A DNA stretch of 64,000 nt from Sphingobacteriales bacterium (lineage in GTDB: Bacteria > Bacteroidota > Bacteroidia > Chitinophagales > Chitinophagaceae): assembly GCA_016192105.1 (NCBI GenBank), contig JACPUV010000026.1, positions 124,001 to 188,000 on the forward strand, read 5' to 3'. Of the stretch, positions 37,255 to 45,546 are shown one piece after another (position 1 is the first letter of the stretch; each line of letters begins with the position of its first letter). A model generated the notes under the pieces. The model did no database searches. It was not told where the DNA came from and saw only the letters and a program-made list of their open reading frames with translations. The translations under genes and the position numbers were made by a program.

Positions 37255-38928
37255 ATGGACAATGCCGCTATTGCTGATAATTTTTCCCTGCTCGCCAAGC
37301 TCATGGATATCCATGGCGAGAATTCCTTCAAGTCAAAAACATATGCGGTAGCCGCTTTCAATATTGAAAAACTGCCCGTATCGCTGAAGGATACCCCAAG
37401 GGAAAAGCTTTTTGGTATTAAGGGAATTGGGGAAAGTGTGGGACGGAAAGTAACCGAGATGCTGGATACCGGCCGCCTGGCCGCTCTTGATGAGATCATT
37501 GCCAATACCCCGCCCGGGGTGATCGAAATGCTGAACATCAAGGGCATCGGCCCCAAAAAGATTCACACGATCTGGAAGGAAATGAATATCGAATCCATTG
37601 GAGAACTGCTGTATGCCTGCAATGAAAACCGGCTGACACTATTCAAAGGATTTGGGAAAAAAACCCAGCAAAACGTACAGGATTCCATTGAATTCTATTT
37701 CCAGCACCAGGGACATTTTCTATATGCCCAACTCGGGGAAGTGTTCCCGCAGATTGACAACTACCTGAAAAAACTATTCTCCCCGGAAAAAGTACAGGTG
37801 ACCGGCAGGTACCGGAGACAGGAACTCACCCTTGATGAACTGGAATTCGTACTACTCGAACCAAACGAAATAATCAAACCGAAATTTCAGACAGCGCAAC
37901 CACCTGAATTACTTGAAGAAAGCGCGGATCATCTTTTATTTAAATTAAGAAACGGGTTGAAGCTCCGGTTATATACCGGCGGGAAAAGCATGGCGGGGGA
38001 ATTATTCAAAACAACGGGGAGCACAGCATTCCTGTCATCCTTTGAAAATGCCTTTCCTGCGATCAACTATATGGAAGCAGGTAATGCAGAGGAAGCCATT
38101 TTCGAACAGGCGGGCATTCCTTTTATTCCCCCCTGCCTGCGTGAAACAGCTGCTATTATCAGTCATGCGCAAAAAAATACGCTCCCGGCCCTGATCCAGC
38201 CCGGGGATATCCGTTCCATTATCCATAGTCACAGTAACTGGAGCGATGGCAGCAACAGCATTGAGGAAATGGCGAAGGAATGTATCCGGAGAGGACTGGA
38301 ATACCTGGTCATATCCGACCACTCCCAAACTGCTTTCTATGCCAACGGGCTCAAAGAGGACCGGATCCGGGAACAACACCGCTATGTGGATGAACTGAAT
38401 AAGCAACTGGCTCCTTTTAAAATATTTAAAAGCATTGAAAGCGATATCCTGAATGACGGCAGTCTTGATTACCCCGACCCCGTTCTCAAAAGCTTTGACC
38501 TCGTGATCGCTTCGGTACACAGTAACCTGGGCATGAACGAGGAAAAAGCAACGGCCCGGCTGCTCAAAGCCATTGAAAACCCGCATACCCGCATCCTCGG
38601 GCATATGACAGGAAGGCTTTTGCTCAGCCGCAACGGCTACCCCGTTGACCACAAAAAAATCATTGAAGCCTGTGCCGCCAACCAGGTAGTGATCGAACTG
38701 AATGCACACCCGCGGCGCCTCGATATTGACTGGAAATGGATCGGGTATGCCCTGGAAAAAAACGTACTGCTCTCCATTAACCCCGATGCCCATGCCCTCG
38801 AAGGGTTTGACGATGTTAAATACGGAGTGCTGGCCGCGCAGAAAGGAGGACTGACCAAAGAGAACAACCTGAGCAGTTACAGCCTCGCCGAATTTGAAAC
38901 GTTTCTTTCTAAAAAGAGCCGGCGCTGA
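37255..38928 (+). CDS. polX: PolX-like protein: degenerate DNA polymerase X domain plus PHP domain
   Basis: A 557-residue protein with the bacterial PolX layout: helix-hairpin-helix 8-kDa-like domain (about 1-130, with FGIKGIGESVG and IKGIGPKKI), polymerase X palm region (about 140-300), and C-terminal PHP phosphoesterase (about 325-557). The PHP metal ligands look complete (HSHSNWSDG, SDHSQTAF, ESDIL, HMTGRLL, PDAH). In the palm, the place of the catalytic DxD reads LDELEF, so polymerase activity is doubtful. The PHP part gives 3'-5' exonuclease and AP endonuclease activity in B. subtilis PolX. Likely a base-excision repair nuclease. Confidence 0.88.
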   Translation: MDNAAIADNFSLLAKLMDIHGENSFKSKTYAVAAFNIEKLPVSLKDTPREKLFGIKGIGESVGRKVTEMLDTGRLAALDEIIANTPPGVIEMLNIKGIGPKKIHTIWKEMNIESIGELLYACNENRLTLFKGFGKKTQQNVQDSIEFYFQHQGHFLYAQLGEVFPQIDNYLKKLFSPEKVQVTGRYRRQELTLDELEFVLLEPNEIIKPKFQTAQPPELLEESADHLLFKLRNGLKLRLYTGGKSMAGELFKTTGSTAFLSSFENAFPAINYMEAGNAEEAIFEQAGIPFIPPCLRETAAIISHAQKNTLPALIQPGDIRSIIHSHSNWSDGSNSIEEMAKECIRRGLEYLVISDHSQTAFYANGLKEDRIREQHRYVDELNKQLAPFKIFKSIESDILNDGSLDYPDPVLKSFDLVIASVHSNLGMNEEKATARLLKAIENPHTRILGHMTGRLLLSRNGYPVDHKKIIEACAANQVVIELNAHPRRLDIDWKWIGYALEKNVLLSINPDAHALEGFDDVKYGVLAAQKGGLTKENNLSSYSLAEFETFLSKKSRR

Positions 38929-38972
38929 CAACTCCTGAAATGGTCTCCGCCGGATATGCTTAATTTCAATAC

Positions 38973-40613
38973 ATGAAACCTAAAACCTACCCGGCCCTGC
39001 TCGGCCTTGCAATGGTACTTTTTTCCTGCCACAACAGGCAGAAAGCCGACCTGCTGGTATATAATGCCACCATCTATACAGTTGACTCCTCCTTTACAAC
39101 GGCCGAAGCCATGGTGATAAAAGACGGAAAGATCCTGGCCCTCGGTAAAACAAACGAACTGGAAAAGGAATTTATAGCTGCTGAGAAGGCAGATGCCGGG
39201 GGAAAATTTATCTACCCCGGCTTTATTGATGCCCATGCTCATTTTGTCGGCTACGGGTTAAGCCTGCAGACAGTGGACCTTACCGGCACAAAAAGCTGGG
39301 AAGAATGCGTTGAAAGGGTAAAAACTTTTGCCCATGAGAATAAGGAAGGCTGGATCACCGGGCGGGGCTGGGACCAGAATGACTGGGAGATGAAAGAGTA
39401 TCCCAACAATGAAGCACTGGATACCTTATTCCCCGACCGGCCTGTATTACTCAAACGAATTGACGGACATGCAGCTATTGCCAACCAGAAAGCGCTGGAA
39501 CTGGCCGGGATAAAAGCAGGTGACACTTTAACCGGCGGGGAGATCGAAGAAATGGAAGGATCACTGACGGGAATACTGATCGATAACGCCGTTGAACGGG
39601 TAAGCTTAAAGATCCCGGAAATCAGCCCGGCACAATTTAAAAAGGCCCTGCAGGCAGCCCAGCAAAATTGCTTCGCCCTGGGCCTGACCACCATTGATGA
39701 TTGCGGGCTCAGTTATTCATCTGTCGATCAGATCAAAGTACTCCAGGCGACCGGTGACCTGAAAATGCGTTTATACGTAATGCTGAGTGATGAAAAAGCC
39801 AATTATGAATATGCCCTGAAGTACGGCCAGATCAAAACAGACCGGTTACATGTCAGGAGTTTTAAAGTGTATGGCGACGGGGCGTTGGGTTCAAGGGGCG
39901 CCTGCCTCCTGCAGCCTTACAGTGATAAACCCGGGCATGTTGGTTTTTTACTTAGTCAACCGGCGCACTTCGACTCGGTAGCCCGCTGGCTCAATGAAAA
40001 AGGCTGGCAAATGTGTACACATGCCATTGGCGACAGTGGCAACCGGGTCCTCTTAAACACTTATGGCAATTACCTGAAAGGGAAAAATGACCTGCGCTGG
40101 CGGATTGAACATGCCCAGGTGATCAATCAAAATGATTTTGCCTTATTTGGCCGGTACTCCATTATTCCTTCTGTGCAACCCACCCATGCGACCAGCGATA
40201 TGTACTGGGCCGGTGACCGTCTCGGGGAAGAAAGGATATTGGGCGCTTATGCATACAAACAATTGCTGCAGCAAAACGGCTGGCTTCCCCTGGGAACCGA
40301 TTTTCCCGTGGAAGATATCTCTACTTTCAAAACTTTTTATGCTGCCGTGGTAAGAAAGGATGCCAACGGCTGGCCGGCAAATGGGTTCCAGCCGGAAAAC
40401 GCCTTATCCAGGCAGGAAGCCTTACGCGGTATGACCATTTGGGCAGCCCGCTCTAATTTTGAAGAAACCGAAAAAGGAAGCCTCGAAAAAGGCAAACTGG
40501 CTGATTTCGTGATCCTCGATGCCGACCTGATGAAAGAAGCGCCGGAAAAATTGTTATCGGTGAAAGTGCTGAAAACCTACCTGGGCGGGGAAAAAGTGTA
40601 TGAACTGAAATAG
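38973..40613 (+). CDS. Lipoprotein amidohydrolase (YtcJ-like, amidohydrolase family 3)
   Basis: A 546-residue metal-dependent amidohydrolase. N-terminal lipobox LFSC (Cys at residue 19) anchors it outside the inner membrane. Metal and active-site motifs: DAHAHF, DGHAAIAN, CTHAIGD, and GTDFPVE near the C-terminus, in the amidohydrolase-3 (YtcJ/N-substituted formamide deformylase-like) pattern. The substrate is unknown. It starts 44 bases after the polX gene on the same strand. Confidence 0.9.
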   Translation: MKPKTYPALLGLAMVLFSCHNRQKADLLVYNATIYTVDSSFTTAEAMVIKDGKILALGKTNELEKEFIAAEKADAGGKFIYPGFIDAHAHFVGYGLSLQTVDLTGTKSWEECVERVKTFAHENKEGWITGRGWDQNDWEMKEYPNNEALDTLFPDRPVLLKRIDGHAAIANQKALELAGIKAGDTLTGGEIEEMEGSLTGILIDNAVERVSLKIPEISPAQFKKALQAAQQNCFALGLTTIDDCGLSYSSVDQIKVLQATGDLKMRLYVMLSDEKANYEYALKYGQIKTDRLHVRSFKVYGDGALGSRGACLLQPYSDKPGHVGFLLSQPAHFDSVARWLNEKGWQMCTHAIGDSGNRVLLNTYGNYLKGKNDLRWRIEHAQVINQNDFALFGRYSIIPSVQPTHATSDMYWAGDRLGEERILGAYAYKQLLQQNGWLPLGTDFPVEDISTFKTFYAAVVRKDANGWPANGFQPENALSRQEALRGMTIWAARSNFEETEKGSLEKGKLADFVILDADLMKEAPEKLLSVKVLKTYLGGEKVYELK

Positions 40614-40915
40614 GAGGATTTGATTTTACCATAAAGCAATCACTGGGACAAATAGAAGCGCAAAGAGTAACAGTCCCCGGCAGACCTGTGCAGGCCGCAG
40701 GGGGTGTGTTATCCGCTGAGCTTTTTTTACTTGAGCCGGGTTAAGAAAAAAAGTGATCCCCGCTTTTGGGATTTGTAATATACGGTGCTACCACAGCGAA
40801 ATAAATAAACACCCGTTCGTTCACCCCGCCTTTACCATCCCATTACACCCCCACTGTGGAGAACCCTGCAACCGGTTGCACCGGCCCTTCCGCCAAAAAA
40901 TCGTAAATTTGCGCC
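40614..40915. other. Gene-free stretch
   Basis: No ORF is supported. It includes GC-rich, possibly hairpin-forming pieces (ACCGGTTGCACCGG around 40871) and ends with a -7 box for the amidotransferase gene. Otherwise I see nothing in it. Confidence 0.6.
40904..40911 (+). promoter_or_regulatory. Bacteroidota -7 promoter box (TAAATTTG)
   Basis: Exact TAnnTTTG match ending five bases before the amidotransferase ATG, so the mRNA should be leaderless or nearly so. Confidence 0.65.
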
Positions 40916-41761
40916 ATGAGCTGGACCGATAAAAGGATTGTAAAAATTGCAATCCTCGATCTCTATGAAGGCGCCGCCAACCAGGGCATGCGTTGTATCC
41001 GTAACATCCTCATCGAATGGGCTGAAAAGAATGACCTGCTCCTGTATGCCAAAGAATACGATGTTCGTTTAAAGAATGAACTCCCCGACACTTCCTATGA
41101 CATTTATATTTCCAGCGGGGGGCCCGGTGACCCGCTGACCAGCCGCTATGAAGACTGGGATATTGCCTGGTGCCGCTGGCTGGACAGGATGGAACGCTGG
41201 AACAATAACCCTTCCAATACGGTTAAGAAACCTGTTTTTTTCATCTGCCATTCCTTTCAGCTGGCCAGCCGTTACTTTAATGTGGGTGTGGTATGCAAAA
41301 GAAAGTCCACTTCCTTTGGCGTTTTTCCCGTCCACATGCTGGAATCCGGGAAGGATGAACCGGTATTTGACGGGTTAAAGGATCCGTTTTATGCCGTGGA
41401 CAGCCGCGATTTCCAGGTGATCCATCCCCATCATGACCTGCTGAATGAAATCGGCGCATCGATTCTCTGTATTGAAAAAAGCCGCCCCCATGTGCCTTAT
41501 GAACGGGCCATCATGGCCATTCGCTTCAATGAAAATATGGTCGGTACCCAGTTTCATCCTGAAGCAGATGCACCCGGGATGAGCATGTACCTGCAACGGG
41601 AGGATAAAAGAAAAACGGTGATCGAGAACCATGGCGAAGCCAAGCTGAAAAGCATGCTGGAACACCTGGAAGATCCTGACAAGATCGTCTGGACCTACGC
41701 GCATATTCTTCCCAATTTCCTGAACCATTCCATTCGCATGCTCCAGGAAATACCCGTCTAA
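40916..41761 (+). CDS. Class I glutamine amidotransferase (GMP synthase-like), orphan
   Basis: A 281-residue stand-alone class I glutaminase domain. The oxyanion region is SSGGPGDP, the nucleophile Cys lies in FFICHSFQLA, and the triad His and Glu in GTQFHPEAD, so it looks active. It is not part of a known biosynthetic operon here. The next gene, 65 bases on, is an ATP-grasp-like protein, suggesting that glutamine-derived ammonia, or a gamma-glutamyl hydrolysis, is coupled to an ATP-dependent ligation. The C-terminal 60 residues extend beyond the usual domain. Confidence 0.88.
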   Translation: MSWTDKRIVKIAILDLYEGAANQGMRCIRNILIEWAEKNDLLLYAKEYDVRLKNELPDTSYDIYISSGGPGDPLTSRYEDWDIAWCRWLDRMERWNNNPSNTVKKPVFFICHSFQLASRYFNVGVVCKRKSTSFGVFPVHMLESGKDEPVFDGLKDPFYAVDSRDFQVIHPHHDLLNEIGASILCIEKSRPHVPYERAIMAIRFNENMVGTQFHPEADAPGMSMYLQREDKRKTVIENHGEAKLKSMLEHLEDPDKIVWTYAHILPNFLNHSIRMLQEIPV

Positions 41762-41826
41762 AAAGCCTCTTGGTTTTTTTGCGCCCCCGGCGGCAATGCT
41801 TAACTTCCCTGAGTAAAACAAACACT

Positions 41827-43023
41827 ATGGTGCCAGCCATCCGCGAGGCGTATAATACAGCATTCACCCCGGAAAAATATGCAGGGTTTTTAAACGACCT
41901 GCACCAGGTTTATCCCGGACAGGTGGATTTCCGGGTGGCGGAAACACCCGTCTTTGTACCAAAGGATTTTACAACCCAAATGATCGATGCCTGCGAGAAT
42001 ATCGTGGACATCATTGCGGATCCATCGTTCAAATCGCTGACCCGGGATGCCATCCCGGAAGGGCTGCAGGTCCCCGGCGAAAATGAGTATTCCCATTTTA
42101 TTGCTTTTGACTTTGGCATCTGTATTAATGAGGCCGGTGCATACGAACCCCAGCTGATCGAAATGCAGGGATTCCCCACCCTGTTCGGCTATGAAGTATT
42201 ACTGGATGATGTATTCCGCCGGCATTTCCCGGTACCCGACGGATTCAGCAGTTACCTGGGCGGGCATACAAGGGACTCCTACCTGCAGTTACTGAAAGAG
42301 ATCATTACAGGAATCCACCCTCCTGAGAATGTGATTTTGCTGGAGATCTTTCCCCGTCAGCAAAAAACAAGGATCGATTTTTATTGCACCGAAACCTATA
42401 CAGGGATCAAAATGGTCTGCCTGACCGAACTGATCAAAGAAGGGAAGAAATTATATTATCTCAACGAGGGCAGGAAGACCGAAGTCAAACGGATCTATAA
42501 CCGGGTGATCTTTGATGACCTGCAGCAACAAACACCCGAAGTACAGGAGAAAGGGAAAATTCTTTTTGAAGAGCTGGAAGTGGAATGGTGCCCGCACCCC
42601 AACTGGTTTTACCGCATCAGCAAATACACCCTGCCGCTGATCCGGCACCCCTATGTGCCCCCCACTTTCTTCCTGAATGAAGTGAGGCAGATCCCGGCCG
42701 ACCTGGAGAACTATGTGCTGAAGCCCTTGTTTTCCTTTGCAGGACAGGGCGTGATCATTGATCTCACAAAAGCAGATATTGAAAAAGTAAAAGACCCGGG
42801 AAACTGGATCCTGCAGCGAAAAGTAAAATATGCGGATGTGATCATTACACCCGATATCCCTGCCAAAGCGGAGATCAGGATCTTTTATTTCTGGAAAGAC
42901 GGCAGCAGCCGGCCTATCCCTGCCAATAACCTGGCACGACTGAGCAAGGGGAAAATGGTAGGTGTTCGTTACAACAAAGACAAAGAATGGGTGGGAGGAT
43001 CTTTCTGCCTGTTTGAACAGTAG
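41827..43023 (+). CDS. ATP-grasp-like protein of unknown product
   Basis: About 398 residues starting at ATG 41827 (an upstream in-frame ATG at 41770 gives a non-conserved-looking extension). I do not recognise a named family. The C-terminal half has features of an ATP-grasp fold: YVLKPLFSFAGQGVIID (Lys plus glycine loop), WILQRKV, AEIRIFYFW, and a late VRYNKDKEWVGG. This resembles glutathionylspermidine synthetase-like or other ATP-dependent carboxylate-amine ligases. Next to an active-looking amidotransferase, the pair probably makes or remodels an amide-linked metabolite. Confidence is high that it is a gene, moderate for the fold. Confidence 0.7.
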   Translation: MVPAIREAYNTAFTPEKYAGFLNDLHQVYPGQVDFRVAETPVFVPKDFTTQMIDACENIVDIIADPSFKSLTRDAIPEGLQVPGENEYSHFIAFDFGICINEAGAYEPQLIEMQGFPTLFGYEVLLDDVFRRHFPVPDGFSSYLGGHTRDSYLQLLKEIITGIHPPENVILLEIFPRQQKTRIDFYCTETYTGIKMVCLTELIKEGKKLYYLNEGRKTEVKRIYNRVIFDDLQQQTPEVQEKGKILFEELEVEWCPHPNWFYRISKYTLPLIRHPYVPPTFFLNEVRQIPADLENYVLKPLFSFAGQGVIIDLTKADIEKVKDPGNWILQRKVKYADVIITPDIPAKAEIRIFYFWKDGSSRPIPANNLARLSKGKMVGVRYNKDKEWVGGSFCLFEQ

Positions 43024-43065
43024 TATTTTATATTTATTTCCCAGATTCCCTTTTAAACAAAAGAA

Positions 43066-43073
43066 TAAATTTG
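43066..43073 (+). promoter_or_regulatory. Bacteroidota -7 promoter box of the AbiE pair (TAAATTTG)
   Basis: Exact TAnnTTTG match in an AT-rich stretch 72 bases before the proposed abiEi start. Confidence 0.5.
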
Positions 43074-43144
43074 CAAAAAGTATTACTTTTCGCTACCTTT
43101 CGCAAAATATTACTCTTCTGGAAAATAAAAAGTCATACAAAAAT

Positions 43145-43939
43145 GTGGAAGACTGGGTAAATCAGTTGTTGATGGAGGGCAAATTTGCTTTTGCATTACA
43201 TCAGCTTCGTACAGGGTTTCCAGAACAGTCAGCAACCGCCAATAAATTTGCCTTAAAAAGGCTGGTTGATAAAGAGCAAATCATTTCCATTCACAAAGGT
43301 TATTACCTCATCATCCCGCCACAATACCGGTCAAAAGGTGTCCTGCCACCTTCCCTGTTTCTGGATGCATTTATGAAAGAATTGAAACGCCCTTACTACC
43401 TGGCTTTGTTAAATGCAGCTGCCTACCACGGATCAGCACATCAGCGTCCACAGGAATTTTTTGTGGTCACCAACTTTCCGGTACTGCGGCCTATGCAGAA
43501 GAAAGGACTGAAAATAAATTTCATCAGTAAAAAGGAAATTCCTGATCAGCTGTTAGACACCCGAAAAACTGAAGCCGGCTATTTAAAAATATCTAATCCG
43601 GTTCTTACAGCGACCGACCTGATACAATACGCTAAACGTACAGGGGGAATTAACAGGGTAGCTACTGTATTGTCAGAATTAGCAGAAAGAATCCAGCCAG
43701 ATGCATTTGACAACCACCTTCTTCAGCATGTTCCGGTAACTGCTTTGCAACGCCTGGGTTATCTGCTGGATAAGGTATTGAATAACCAATCACTCGCCGA
43801 TGGCCTATACCAGGCATTGCAAAAGAATGAATCCCTTTTGTTTCGCATACCACTGAAAGCATCAGCCCCGGCTAAGGGTTTTGCAACTGATGAAAAATGG
43901 AAAGTAATTTTAAACACAACTATAGAACCTGAGGAATGA
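43145..43939 (+). CDS. abiEi: AbiEi-family antitoxin/transcriptional regulator
   Basis: About 264 residues. The N-terminal winged-helix domain (VEDWVNQLLMEGKFAFALHQ, then ALKRLVDKEQIISIHKGYY) and the central LLNAAAYHGSAHQRPQEFFV segment match AbiEi antitoxins of type IV toxin-antitoxin (abortive infection) systems. They repress their own operon and counteract AbiEii without binding it. The frame is open further upstream into the previous gene, but family N-termini begin near VEDWV; GTG 43145 fits best, with ATG 43172 as the alternative. The end overlaps abiEii by four bases. More AT-rich than the flanking genes, suggesting transfer. Confidence 0.88.
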   Translation: MEDWVNQLLMEGKFAFALHQLRTGFPEQSATANKFALKRLVDKEQIISIHKGYYLIIPPQYRSKGVLPPSLFLDAFMKELKRPYYLALLNAAAYHGSAHQRPQEFFVVTNFPVLRPMQKKGLKINFISKKEIPDQLLDTRKTEAGYLKISNPVLTATDLIQYAKRTGGINRVATVLSELAERIQPDAFDNHLLQHVPVTALQRLGYLLDKVLNNQSLADGLYQALQKNESLLFRIPLKASAPAKGFATDEKWKVILNTTIEPEE

Positions 43940-44766
43940 TACCACAGGCATACATAACAGAATGGGCCAATCAGGTTCCCTGGCAAGCCAACGAACAGGT
44001 AGAACAAGACCTGGTGATTTGCCGTGCTTTGGTAGAAATTTTTTCAGATGAGTTTCTGGCGCAACGCCTTGCATTCAGGGGCGGCACGGCCTTGCACAAA
44101 TTGTATTTAAGTCCCCAACCCCGCTATTCTGAGGATATTGATTTGGTTCAAATTCGGCCTGAGCCGATAAAAGAAACCATTCAACGACTCCAAGCTCGTT
44201 TATCCTTTTTAGGTGATTGCACTGTGGCTCAAAAGGCCAACAATAACACACTAAAATACCGCTTTGAATCTGAGTCTCCACCCGTGCAAAACCTCCGGCT
44301 GAAAGTAGAAACCAATTGCCGGGAGCATTTCACCGTATTAGGCTATCAGCAATTCCCCTTTCAGGTTACCTCATCCTGGTTCACCGGATCTTGCAACATC
44401 ACCACTTACCGCCTGGAAGAACTGTTGGGCACAAAACTGAGGGCATTATACCAACGCCGAAAAGGCCGTGATTTATACGATATGTACAAGGCACTGGTAC
44501 AGGTGCCCGACATTAACAAAGAAGCCTTGCTGCAATGCTATCATGCGTACATAGATTTTGTAGTAGATGAACCTCCTACGCAAAGAGTATATCTGCAAAA
44601 CATGGAGGCCAAATTGCAGGACGATGAATTTACAGGCGACACAGCAGCCCTGATACGACCAACAGAAAAGTACGACCAGTTAACCGCTTTTGAATTGGTA
44701 CGGACAACGCTGCTGGAGAAAATGGAAGAAACTGCCATTGACTTTAAAAAATTCAAAAACCAATAA
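43936..44766 (+). CDS. abiEii: AbiEii nucleotidyltransferase toxin
   Basis: A 276-residue DUF1814/AbiEii protein. The nucleotidyltransferase signature is RGGTALHKLYL followed by RYSEDIDLV, with the two catalytic Asp of SEDID. AbiEii toxins add nucleotides to target RNA (tRNA for characterised relatives) and halt growth, giving phage resistance by abortive infection. Start overlaps the abiEi stop (ATGA). Both toxin and antitoxin look intact. A damaged restriction gene follows directly. Confidence 0.92.
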   Translation: MIPQAYITEWANQVPWQANEQVEQDLVICRALVEIFSDEFLAQRLAFRGGTALHKLYLSPQPRYSEDIDLVQIRPEPIKETIQRLQARLSFLGDCTVAQKANNNTLKYRFESESPPVQNLRLKVETNCREHFTVLGYQQFPFQVTSSWFTGSCNITTYRLEELLGTKLRALYQRRKGRDLYDMYKALVQVPDINKEALLQCYHAYIDFVVDEPPTQRVYLQNMEAKLQDDEFTGDTAALIRPTEKYDQLTAFELVRTTLLEKMEETAIDFKKFKNQ

Positions 44767-44776
44767 AAATATCGGC

Positions 44777-45159
44777 ATGACTATAATAGGTAAAGGCATT
44801 GAACCCGGTCACATTTTATTTGAAGATGACGACAAATACATAATTAATCAGGCCAGGGTAAACGGTATCGTTTCACCGATCCTGAAGAACAAGTGAGAGC
44901 AGAAACCTATTTATCATTGCCAATCGGATACGGTTATAAACCACAACGGGTAAGTTTGGAATTAATCGTACCCAAAAGAACTCCAGGCGATTTGCAGACA
45001 TTGTGGTTTTTGAGGATGATGAAAAGAAGAAGCCGTACATCGTTATAGAATGCAAAAAAGCAAAAGATATCAGAAGCAGCGTTTAACCAGGCAATCGAGC
45101 AAGGATTCGGCATTGCTGTTGCATTGGGTGCTCGTTTTGTACAGATAACACTGGCATAA
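44777..45159 (+). pseudogene. Frameshifted, truncated N-terminal piece of a type I restriction enzyme gene
   Basis: Reading across frames gives a continuous HsdR/HsdM N-terminal-like sequence. It runs MTIIGKGIEPG to about 44865, then after a shift RYRFTDPEEQVRAETYLSLP and GYKPQRVSLELIVPKRTPG, after a second shift FADIVVFEDDEKKKPYIVIE with CKKAK, and after a third ISEAAFNQAIEQGFG to ITLA and a stop at 45157-45159. The D-x(n)-E-x-K nuclease-like core (ADIVVFED, VIECKK) is readable but split. At least three frameshifts and the loss of the rest of the gene show it is dead. It probably belonged to a restriction-modification cluster with the AbiE pair. Confidence 0.8.
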
Positions 45160-45188
45160 AAAAAGGATCAATAAAATAAATTTAGCTC

Positions 45189-45503
45189 ATGCAACAACTG
45201 AAAGACTGCAAACCCAAAGATCTTGCCCCCGGCCTCACCGGCTATTATGCACACGGAGCGCAGATGACCCTCGGGCTGGTGGAAATAAAAAAAGGGAGTG
45301 ACCTTCCTATGCACCAGCACCCGCATGAACAGATCACCTATATACTGGAAGGCCAACTGGACATGACCATCGGCGGGGAACGCTGTCAGCTCAAAGCCGG
45401 CATGTATTATGTGATCCCCTCCAATGTACGGCATGGCGCGGTGGCCGTCACCGATTGCAAAGTGATCGATGTATTTAACCCGGTAAGGGAGGATTACCAA
45501 TAA
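45189..45503 (+). CDS. Cupin-domain protein, 104 aa
   Basis: A single-domain cupin beta-barrel. MHQHPHEQITYILEG carries three His and a Glu as in cupin motif 1, and GMYYVIPSNVRHGAV is motif 2 with its His, so a metal centre is likely. Small cupins of this type act as isomerases, dioxygenases or ligand sensors; no substrate can be named. Coding style matches the host genome again after the AT-rich AbiE insert. Confidence 0.88.
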   Translation: MQQLKDCKPKDLAPGLTGYYAHGAQMTLGLVEIKKGSDLPMHQHPHEQITYILEGQLDMTIGGERCQLKAGMYYVIPSNVRHGAVAVTDCKVIDVFNPVREDYQ

Positions 45504-45546
45504 CCATTTTTTGAACGCCCCGGGCAGCCCTGACTATAAAAATACC

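Noticed and set aside
41762..41782. AAGCC/GGTTT hairpin plus T-run between the amidotransferase and ATP-grasp-like genes as terminator
   Set aside because: The stem is five pairs including a G-U pair; too weak to claim, and it would split a pair whose spacing suggests one unit.
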